Assembly (NCBI RefSeq): GCF_003144245.1
Contig: NW_020289986.1
Coordinates: 1 to 64,000 of the forward strand
Source of the DNA: Jaminaea rosea
Lineage: Eukaryota > Basidiomycota > Exobasidiomycetes > Microstromatales
Reading direction: 5' to 3'
Length of the DNA: 64,000 bases
Position 1 is the first letter of the stretch; every line of letters begins with the position of its first letter. The notes under the pieces were generated by a model, which was given only the letters and a program-made list of their open reading frames with translations, searched no databases and was not told the origin of the DNA. Positions 32,768 through 42,771 of this stretch are shown here, piece by piece. Position numbers and translations under genes: made by a program.

Positions 32768-34557
32768 CTACTTGTTGCCCTGCTTCTCCTCCCTCAGTAC
32801 AAGGAAACAGCTCTCCAGAACATCCATCGCCCGATCCACCTGCTCGATAGTGACCGTCAAGCTGGGCGTGAATCGCAACGCATCGCTGCCAGCGCTAAGC
32901 ACAATGAGCCCCCTCTCCCTCGCCATCCTCACCACCTTTCCCGCATCGCTTGCCTCCTTCATGCTCATTCCAACCAGCAGACCCCTTCCACGGGGTGAGA
33001 GCTTGGTCACATCTGAGGACCCAGCCTCATGAGCGACCAGATCGGGAAACCAGTCCCTCAACTTCTCCAAGCGCCCAAAGAGGTGTTGTGACGCACGGCT
33101 CTGACGCTCCCTCAAACCCGGCTCAGCGAGGCGGCCAAGCACATGGTGCGCCACGCGCGAGGTGAGCGGCCCTCCCCCGAATGTGGTACCATGGTCTCCA
33201 ACCTTGATTGCCTCCCCCACCCTTCCTCTCATCAGCACGGCTCCGATGGGAAACCCATTGGCCAGGGGCTTGGCCATGGTGACCACATCCGGGTGTGCCT
33301 CAACGGGCAGGCTCGAGTGAGCCCAAAGGGTTCCAGTTCGGAAGAGGCCACACTGGATCTCATCGTAGATAAGCAAGGCGCCAACCTCATCGCATCTCTT
33401 CCTCAGCGCCATCAACCATTCTGTGTTCGCCGGATAGATGCCACCTTCACCCTGGATGGGCTCGACGATGACGCCTGCCGTCTTGTCGGTGATCAGGGAC
33501 TCGAGGGCAGAGGGTGGGCAGTTGTAGTCCCCGTAGTGCACGTCGCCGATGAGCGGTGCGAAGGGGGCTTGGTATTTAGGGTTGGGCGTCATGGAGAGGG
33601 CTCCCATTGTGCGTCCGTGGAAGGCGTTGCGGAAGGAGATGAGGCCCTGGTGCGGAGAGGGGTCAAGTAGCGCGGGGGAGGGGGGGGGGGGGGGGGGTCA
33701 GACCCTATCCCGGACGATCATTGAGGACGAGGGGCGTTGGCGGTACTCACGCTCTTCTCGCCTGGACCAGTGCCTGCCGTAACCATTGCGTACTTGCGTG
33801 CGAATTTGAGAGCGGCTGTCGAAGGAAGTGCATGGTCAGCAATCGCACCAAGCTTGCGAATATCCTCAGCAACGCGCTCACCCTCATTAGCCTCTGTCCC
33901 ACTGTTCGCCAAGAAGACCTTCATCTCATCGCCCTCCCCCTCCTTGGTTCCCTTCGTAAGACCCAGTCCACCATGCTCCCGAGTCATGTCTACCATGCGA
34001 TTCGCCAGTTCTCCACTCCACTCATTGTGATACAGATTGCTCGAGTGAACGAGTTGGCCAGCCTGCTCGCCTGCGATTCGGGCAATCTCATCGTCCGCGT
34101 GACCGAGCGAGTTGACAGCGATGCCCGAGGAGAAGTCGAGGTAGTGTCGCTCTGAAGAAGAGGTAGGAGAGCTGGAAGGATCGATCTTGGCCTAACGTGA
34201 TAGCGAGGCGGGGCTCCAGTCAGCAGTCGAAACATTCGCAGAATCTCTACGTCTTCTCGATCTCACCCAAAGATCCAGCCCCTTGCCCCTAGTCAGCAGC
34301 ACGGTCGGGCGAGCATACGTAGCGAGTGTAGCCTTGTCGAATCTAGCCAGAGTCTTGGCCACAACAGAGTCTGGTGAAGCGCTAGAGTCCGGATGAGAGA
34401 CGGCCATGTACTCGCTACAGGGGGCGCTGCGAGCGAGGCAGGAGGCCGAGGTGCTGAACGGGCGACATGATGATGACGGCACTGTTGATGAGGATGTGCG
34501 TAGCAATTGACGCAAGGCTGATGATGATGATGATGAGCTGGGGCGTGGCACAAGCAT
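32768..34557 (-). CDS. ARG8: Acetylornithine aminotransferase
   Basis: Three exons, in minus order 34557-34267, 34191-33751 and 33646-32768, give 536 residues. The Ser/Arg-rich N-terminus (MLVPRPSSSSSS, then RPFSTSASC) is a mitochondrial presequence. The class III aminotransferase core has FLANSGTEANEG, AFHGRTMGALSMT, EPIQGEGG, LIYDEIQCGLFRTG and MAKPLANGFPIGA with PLP lysine K370. It makes N-acetylornithine in the arginine pathway in the mitochondrial matrix. Intron 2 contains an 18-nt G run on the plus strand (poly-C in the transcript). The segment between the FLANSGTEA motif and the second exon end agrees in phase with both neighbours. Confidence 0.94.
33680..33697. repeat. Poly-G (18) tract inside ARG8 intron 2
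   Basis: Eighteen consecutive G on the plus strand, preceded by GGGGGA. On the transcribed strand it is an uninterrupted C run about 30-50 nt upstream of the 3' splice site of ARG8 intron 2, so it can act as the polypyrimidine tract. It is also prone to length change. Confidence 0.95.
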
Positions 34558-34876
34558 CTTCGCGATTGTAGGTGGTTGTATGCTATCGATCAAGAGGCCA
34601 GCTTGAGAATCAATTTCAGCCGGCGAGTCAATCAAGCAATCAGCAGCCGCCGAGCTCAATTCTTCCCCCGCCCTGCGCCCACATTGCTGTGCCCTTCCCG
34701 CCCTGCCCCTCGCCCGCCCCGACTCCACACGACACGCCACGATAAGGCCAGACTGAACAAGACTCCGCCTCATTACCATGCCGCGACGCGCTCGAATGCG
34801 AATTGCCATCGATGCTATTTGCAATTGCCATCGCTCGTCGCTGAGAGTATACATACGTTCCTCCTTTACGTGCCGT
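34558..34876. other. Intergenic/promoter
   Basis: 319 bp between the ARG8 start and the end of the isomerase gene, both on the minus strand. It holds the ARG8 promoter. No clear element is seen. Confidence 0.45.
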
Positions 34877-35926
34877 CTACATCTTCGATTTCTTGCTCTG
34901 CGCCATCCGCGCAAATTGTCTCAATGGGACCCCCGAAGTGAACACCTGCTCTGCACCGCGCAGCTCAGCCTGGTTGGCCTCCTCGCGCGTCAGGTGATCG
35001 TACGTCACGCGCTGGATCAGACGCTTGGAGTATGTGAGGGCGTAGGCGTCGGCATTGGGGGGCATCAGTCGCTCCCCAATGTGGGTGAGCACCTCCTGCA
35101 GGATCGGTAGAGTGGAAGCCTTGTCCGCTGTCGAGGCTGATGCTGGTGTTGGGAGAAGGCGGGTGATAAAGCCTGTAGCCGCTAGTGTTTGAGCGTCCAT
35201 GCGTTTGCCTTCCAGCAAGCACTCTTGTGCCCTGCCCAGTCCCATCTTGGCAACAAACGTCCTGCGTTGAGTGAGCACGGACGAAGCGGAGTCAGCCTCT
35301 CACCGTCACGCGACCTTGCACCCCTTCTGTGCGCGCACTCACTGGCTAGCCAATCCCTCACACACCAGTCCAAGCTGGCTAAAAGGCACGTTCAACCAGA
35401 AGTTCTCATACGCATACAGTAGGTCACAGTGCCCCACAAAGGCAGCCATGATCCCAACGGCAGGCCCATTCATGGCCCCCACGAGCACCTTGGGGAATTC
35501 GGTCAATACCCTCGCGAGCCTGCCGTTGCCTAGAGTGATCCGCGAAATGTAATGCTCGTTAATACGCTTGACGTCCTCTGGCTTTCCCGAGGTATGCGCC
35601 TCAGCGGGCAAGCCAGAGTCGCGGGATTTATCGTCCAGCATTGCTCCGGAAGAGAAGAAGCGCCCTTCACCCGTTACCACGACTATAGTGACACGATCTT
35701 GCTCGCCGAGCCATGTGAGCGTCTCGATGAGAGTGAAGACGTCTTGCAGACCGACGGCGTTCAGTTTTGAGGGGTTGGACAGGGTCAGGACCGCTATGCG
35801 GCCTTGCACATCGGCGACGTGCTCGGAGGGCGTATTGGAAGGGAGGGGGAAGTGAAGACTGATAGGGGAAGAGGAGGACGTGATGGGGGGAGAGCGCGTT
35901 GGGGTAAAGGGGAGAGAGGAAGCCAT
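34877..35926 (-). CDS. Peroxisomal delta3,delta2-enoyl-CoA isomerase (ECI1-like)
   Basis: Two exons, in minus order 35926-35343 and 35261-34877, give 322 residues. A crotonase fold is visible: SNPSKLNAVGLQ, an oxyanion-hole region in FFSSGAML and GAMNGPAVGIMAAF, and NVPFSQLGLVCEGLASQ, which carries the isomerase catalytic Glu. The C-terminus is KKSKM, a plausible PTS1 variant of SKL. The enzyme shifts 3-enoyl-CoA to 2-trans-enoyl-CoA during beta-oxidation of unsaturated fatty acids. The frame upstream of MASSLPF is open but lacks an ATG. Confidence 0.9.
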
Positions 35927-37531
35927 GATGATAATGAGCTGGTGGGTATCTTGGCCGATGGAAGCGGTTGCTGGAGCAGGGATTCCTTGACCCGGCTCAC
36001 TTTTGGCCGGTCTCTGGCTCGTCCCGGCAGTCCGTCGTCGCGATGTTGGAGCCCCGCACCGGGTCACGTGGCGGAGGGAGCTCCCATCACATCGTCACGG
36101 TCCAAGATGATCGTATTCGTGGACAACGTGAAATGGGCAGGCCCTTTCTGGCTTTGCAGACAGGGTGTGCAACTTCTCGACGGCCTCTGAAGCCGTCAGC
36201 GCGACGTGTTGTGTGCACTTTTCGAACAGAGGCATTGCAATCGTCGCCGACGGGGTCGTGGCTCAATGGTGGTCGCGTGCTGCATCAATGGTGTATCGCC
36301 GAAGGCGTAGCTAACATGCTGGCACAAGTATCGGCATTCAATGGCTTTGAAGGTCGATTGGAGGCGCAAGCTGCCCGTCAATGCTATCGATCGGCGGTGC
36401 AGCGAGGGGACAGACTGATACGGCGACGTTCATCTCACGTGGTGTGAGCATTCCCTCACCGCACACCCGCAACAACATCGAGCGTGGAAGACATGTCGAG
36501 AGCCCGCGAGGCGTACTGAAGCTCTCGACTCGTCAGAAGGACAGCAGAAGAATCCTCGCAGTCCTACCTCAGGTGTTCGTACACCGGGGGCTGATGACGA
36601 ATTGCCAATGTGCTAGTAGCAGCCACGGAATGTCGTGAAGCGCAGAAATGGGACTCTGACCGACGACAGTGAGCGGAGAGACTCATAGCTCGGTCCTACA
36701 GCTGATCGGACAGCACCATCTTCTTTATGAAGCAATGTGAGTGGCTGCTTTAGGCCTGATCGAGGCTCAAGGCCATTTGTGACATTGAAAGATCACGATC
36801 TGTCGGCGCTATTCCACAACCCAGCTGCAGAGCCGTCAGATCATTCAGAGTAAGCCATTGCGCAGGATGGCAACAATGAGCCACCTGTCTTCTTCCATCT
36901 CAGCGCACGCACGTCACAGCGGCGCCATCGTGGTGCTCCTTGATGGTCCCCAGCCGTGACGCTCATCGTCGTGGTCGCCGTGGCGATGCGACGCTCGTGG
37001 GTGGGTGCCGGCGGAGCGCGCGAAACGTCATTTCGCTCTGAGACGACGGCCAAAAAGAGGGACGGGGCCGCCCTCGTGGCGTGGGCACGGCGAGAGAGTG
37101 GGAACTGGCTGACAGACGTCGAGTCGAGCGAGTCGCGGCAAGACGGCGAGGGCTGCTGCTTGGCTGCCTCCGCCCGCGCCGTCCGTCGCCCTTTGTCGAT
37201 TTGCTCCCTCCACTCTCCCCCTTCGCCCCTTCATCTCCTTCTCCCCGTCGTCGTGTCGTCTCCACCTCCAGCAAGCAACGAGCAACCCAAGTCAAGTCAA
37301 GTCAAGTCGACGTCGACTTCTTCTCGTGGACCCTGGCGATAGCGCACTCAGACGCCGCAGGGCGCTCACATTGAGGGTCATTCGACGCCGATCATCCTTC
37401 TGATCGACGTCTTGGAAGACAGCTGAGCAAGCAAGACAGCAGCCCGTCGTTTGGCACACGGCACACGCCATCCGCTCTCTGTGGTCGCGTCGTCCAACGC
37501 GGACCGCCCACCGTAGCCTTTCACCATCATC
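35927..37531. other. 1.6-kb intergenic region upstream of the transcription factor
   Basis: No credible coding frame is seen. It contains (AAGTC)4 at 37289-37308 and GTCGACGTCGAC immediately after it. The long upstream region suits a regulated transcription-factor gene with an extended promoter or 5' UTR, but that is inference. Confidence 0.45.
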
Positions 37532-40500
37532 ATGTCCATGTCATCCGATGAGCAGAATGCTGCCTTCTTGTCTGAGCTGCAGCGCTCTCATCAACAACAG
37601 CAACAGCAGCAACATCTTCAGCAGCCACCGCCTCCTCGATCATCGGTGAATGACGCGCAGCAGCAGCAGCAGCAAGGAGGAGGAGGAGAAGAAAACGACC
37701 AGCCACCGCGCAAGGCGCAGCGTAGATCGTCGACTGCTACTGCAAATCAGTCACACGCCTCTGCTTCATCGCCATCCACTTCAACGGATGCACCGCCGAG
37801 TGGTCCGCCATACCTCTGCCCGACCTGTCAGACGAGCTATTCGAGACTCGAGTACCTGAGGCGTCACGAGCGAAGACGTGAGTGGGATGAGGCAAGTTGG
37901 AAGCATATAGCCTTCATTCACTGACATACTGTCGCCCTTTGCAGACCAAGACATCCGCCCCTTCGTCTGCGAATGCGGCAAGAGCTTCTCCCGCAGTGAC
38001 GTCCTCTCGCGTCACAAGCGTCAATGCCAGTTTCATCTCACGGGCGAGAAGCCATCCGCAGAGGCAGTCGACGCCGCAGCAGCAAAGAAGGCTCGCAAGC
38101 CATCAGCGGCAAAGGCAAAGGCGAGGAAGAACAATGGACCAGATGATGCTTCACCTGGCGCGTCTACCTCGTCGTCTTCGATGGCTACGCCACGCAAGGG
38201 AGCATCGCAGATAAAGACGAGGGATTCGCCGCCTGCATCATCGATGATCAACCAGCCGGGCGTGTATGCCACTGCGTCTCAGCCAGGCGCACCTCCTCCG
38301 CTCTTACCTCACTCGAGCGGACCAGGGTCAATGTGAGTGGGCGAAACCGCATACATTGTAGAAGAATCTGTCGCTGACCATGTCCCTTGTCCCCTGCGCA
38401 GTGGATTACCTCCCCCACCGCCATTCTACAATCAAGGGGCATCCGCCGCAAGCCACGCCCCGAACCCGCAGAACACGGCGCCGAATGACTTTGCTCGTCA
38501 GAGCGGCTTCATGTCTGCCATCTCTCAGGCCCTCAACAATTTTGTGAGCACACCGACGAAGCAGACCACTCGCCATGATTCAGATGCTAATACTCTTTTC
38601 GCCCTTATCGCCAAAGCAGAGCAACTCCAACGCAGCAAATTATCCGCCAAGCCCCGAGTCGAGCGCAAGCCTCAACAACTCGCGCAACTCGTCCCCTCGC
38701 CTGCCGTATCGTGATGCCATCCCGTACACGCAGCGCTCTGGTGGCGCAGGCGCATCGCGTCAGAGCTCGCTCCGCAAGCCCACGTTGGACCTCTACCACA
38801 ATGCGGCGCAGTGGGCAGAGTCGCACGACGCAGGCAACCGTGGTTCACCCGCACCAGGGTCAGCGCCTGGCTCCCGCCCAGGCTCCGTCTATGGCGGGTC
38901 GAGCTCGCGTACGTCACAGGCCAATTCAACTGCGGCTGCCGTCAGCGCCGCCATCAATGCTGCCGCCGCTAACAACAGCGGTGCATCAACGACCGCCGCT
39001 CCAGCCTTTTCTTACCCAGCCAACGAGTTTGGGGGCGCAGGCTCTTCCAGCTCGAGCGGGCCTTCTAATCAAACGCTCGTCGCTGCAAACGATTCATCCC
39101 GCAACAACAGCGGCTCTGGCGGAACCTCTGGCCCTAACGCAGGCGACACGAGCCGATTCGCCGCTCTTTCAACAGGCCCGCTCTCCCCCTTCTCAGGCAT
39201 GGGCCTCAACTCGATGAGCCCTTACCTCAGCGCCTTCTCCAACGCACGCGACACCCCTCTCGTCGCCAGCCCCGGCCGCGGGATCGCCCCCGGCACGCCG
39301 ACGTCTTCGATAAGTGGCAACGTCTTTGACTACACGATGCGCCCTCCCGCTAAGCCAGCGAGTAGCACAACGCCGGGCAAGTCAGGCTCGGGGAGCGGCG
39401 CTAGTGCTGCTGGTGGTACATCAGAGAAGCCCTCTAGCATTGGCATCCCGGCCTCGGCAGCCGCAGGATTGAAGCGCAAAGACCTCTCCGAGAAGGATGA
39501 CCCTGAGACTCCCTCCGCGTCAGTCAGCATGTCCACCTCTGAGTCCGGAGCTCTGCCTGCCCTCGCCGACTTCATCGATGATCAGCAGCGCACGGCCGCC
39601 AATGGCTTGCTCACCCTGCTCGGCGGGGGAGGTCAGGAGACCCCGTCCCGCTTCGTTCGTAGTGAGGCCGGAGGAAACAACGATTCATCGAATCGCAATC
39701 GCGCTGGTGCGGGTGGCAACAACGCCATGGACAACAATCCGGGGACTACCTCTGCTAACCCTTCGTCTAATCCTTTTTTTGAGAGTGGGTAGACATAGTG
39801 AGGGCCCGGAGCAGTGCGAGGTATAGCATGACTGACATGGCCGCCTCTGTTCGCTCTCTTGCTCCCAGGTGCCGTCACTTCCGGCCCGGAGGCATTTCTT
39901 TTGCGCCTTCAAGGTGGCGAGCAAGATCGAAGGGCAGGACTGCTGGGTTCGACGAATGGCAACGGCTCATCGTCGTCAAGCAATGCAAATGGCAACCCCA
40001 GCGTAACGTCTATCGCAAATGGCAGCGGCAGCAACGGTACCCACATCGCATCCTCGCTGCCGCCCAGCGCGAACTTATTCGACACACCCGGCCTCGCGCC
40101 TTGGGACTTTGGTGGCGTGACGAGCTCACATGGGCAGTCAAGCAGCGTGGGCTGGTTGTTGAGCCCTTCCGTGCAGACGCTCATCTCCTCGTTTGCTGGC
40201 GGCACACCGCACGGCCCTGGTGAGGGAGGGAGTTACTTCCCAATGTCGAGGCGTACGAGTGGACTCAACGAGGTATTTAAAGACAAGGAGGGCAGCGCGG
40301 CTCTGGCCATGGAGACGCCGGGGTCGCAGAGTCTTGAGCGAACGAGCTCCAAGGAATCGGTTGCTCAGCCGGAGACGGGAGTCACGACGCCTTCATCCAC
40401 CAATGCGGCTGCTGCAGTAGCACCGGCACCGACACTCGCTGCGACAAATGGCAATAGCCAATCGGCGCTCACGACCAATGGCACCTCCGAAGCCTCTCGC

Positions 40501-42405
40501 ATCGGCAATCTAGCCCTAGAACGCGCACTCGAGGACGCGAACAACCCCTTCTACCTTCCTAAGTCCATGTTCCGCCCCTGTTACAACATTCCGCACTGGG
40601 ACCTCCCACCCCTCACGCGCTTGAGCGTCCTAGCCATGCATGCGCAGCAAAACTTGCTCAAGCATGTGCCCATCCTCCACGAGCCTACTTTCCGCCTCGA
40701 TACCACGCCCGGGTGTCTGGCTTTCGCTGCTTGTATGCTTGGATGTCACGAGGCCGGAAGGCGCTGGTGGGCAGGTGAAGAGGTCGTTCCGCCCCCGCAC
40801 ACTTTCAAGACCGGCGACTCCCAGATCAAGAAGGAAGACGTGAGTGATGAGTCCAAGGCTACACTTGAGCAATCCACATCCACCACCAGCAGCAAACCTC
40901 TCATCGACGAATCTGACGGCCTTGACCTGGTCAAGCCCATAGTCATGACAGAGAAAGTGGACATGCTCACTCGCTCTTTCACCTCCGGACGAGCTCAATC
41001 AGAAAAGGACAGGATCTCCGTCATCCAGGCCTTGATGGTTCATCAGACACACTCCTTCCTGTCTGCCGACTCTACCACTCGCGGAATTGCTTGCATGGCG
41101 CATGGCTCGCTCGTTTCTGCGGCGAGGAAGGCAGGATTCTTCGATATTGAGGCCAAGCATGCCACGCAGGAAGTGTCGTATACTGCGGCTGACGTGGCGA
41201 AGGGTGTGGCAGAGGAGAAGAATGACCTTTGTTTCGGGTTCAGCTACCTGCCTTCTTACTTGCCGGGCTGCCCAGATGAGGAGAAGGTCTGGAGGCAGTG
41301 GTGCGATTTCGAGGGGCGGAGGCGGACGGCCTGGCTCCTCTTTCTCATGGACACAGTCGCGGCGCTCGATGCGGGATTAGATACGCTTGTAGAGTTGGAG
41401 GAAGTGAGGCATCTGCCGCTGCCCGTACCCGATACGATTTGGAGGGCTAGCGACGCGGCTGCTTGGAAGGGGGTATTGGATGCGTATCACGGGCTCAGTT
41501 TCGACGAGGCAACGCAGGCCATCTTTGCGGATGACAAGGCCGCCAGCAAAGCCAACGGCAGCCAAGGCAATCACATGGAAGTCGACGACGAAGGAGCCAA
41601 TGCACCAGCCGAATCCGACGCGAAGGCCAGAAGCATCATCGGAGGCGCGTATGGCCCCTTTGCCCGCCTGATGATGATTCTACCTATCCTCCGTGGGATT
41701 GTTCACCTCCTACACCGTCGCGCTGCCAAAGCGGGCGCAGACGCCAAAGACTCGTCATCCTCCGACGCCAAGGTCTCCCCAATCTCCTCCTGGCTTCCCA
41801 GCACCCACTCGAGCAAAGACGACGTCGCCGTCTTCGAGCGTGCGCTGAGGCGTTGGCGTTCAGCCTGGGATGCCGATAATCTCTGCCTGCATGCTTCTAG
41901 CCCTGTTGCGCAGGCTAAGGCCGAGGCTGAGGCGAGAGCGAAGGAGCAGGCTGCTAAGCTGGCTGCGGCTAAAGAAGCGGAAAAAGAAGGCGAGAAGGAG
42001 AATGGCGAGAGAGCAGTACCAGCAGCCAACAAGGATGTTGCTGCCTCACCACCCGTCTTTACTAGCAAGACTGCCTCTGGCGCGACACCGCTCTGCGAGG
42101 ACGCTCTACCATTCTACTGGCTGAGCCACGTCCTTCTCGGGCACGCCAGCGGGCGCAAGGTCTCTGCACCAGGTATGCCCGCCAGCAAGGGCGAAGAAAA
42201 GGACGGCAAGCAGACGGGAGACAAGGCATCTATCCCTGACTTGAGGTCTATGCTGCGCTTTGCCAAGACATTCGTCAATGCGGGGGAGGGCGCAAGTGAA
42301 AGCGCCGGCGCTGATGGCAGCAACGGTGTAGGCGCGAACAAGCTGCCCGCAGCTTCATCGTCGGTGATGACTGGTACCGATGATCAAAAGGACTCGATCT
42401 CGTAG
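37532..42405 (+). CDS. C2H2 zinc-finger transcription factor with fungal transcription-factor middle domain
   Basis: Five exons (37532-37877, 37945-38332, 38402-38543, 38620-39784, 39869-42405) give 1,525 residues. Two adjacent fingers lie at about residues 94-143: YLCPTCQTSYSRLEYLRRH and FVCECGKSFSRSDVLSRH. The second has only one residue between its Cys pair and ends H-x3-Cys. The next 750 residues are Ser/Ala/Asn-rich and likely unfolded, with polyQ near the start. From about residue 920 there is a fungal_trans-like helical domain (LLKHVPILHEPTFRL, GRRRTAWLLFLMDTVAALDAG). Such proteins bind promoters as carbon, drug or stress regulators. Intron 4 uses a GTGGGT donor, the only option that keeps the frame. 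Confidence 0.85.
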
Positions 42406-42771
42406 GACGACGCTTTAGAGGACCATGTTCATCCAGGGCGTCCCCAGCCCATGTAGCGTCGCTATCTCTGACACTTCTCGTAATGTACATTGTTTTCGAA
42501 CCGTGCTCCATAATCGCTTTTCCAGGTCGAGTGAGGCTCTCTGCCATGGGCTGAGGTATCGCCGCCATACCGGGAGCGTAGCTGCGCTGCCGCCTTCTTA
42601 CGCCACGCTCGGCCTCGCGCAGCCGCTTGTCCGTCTGTCCGTGGTTGGCTCTGTCCGTCCGTCTCTGCCTCGCACGGCTGCAGCTTTCTTTTGCCTCTTT
42701 GCTTCGCACCTCCAAACGGCCAACTTCCCGCAAGCCAAGCCATCCTCGCCGTCGCCACCACCGCCGCCGCC
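42406..42771. other. Intergenic/promoter
   Basis: 366 bp between the transcription factor and the TCD gene, on the same strand. It should contain a terminator, a promoter and a pyrimidine-rich 5' leader. No distinct motif is seen. Confidence 0.45.
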
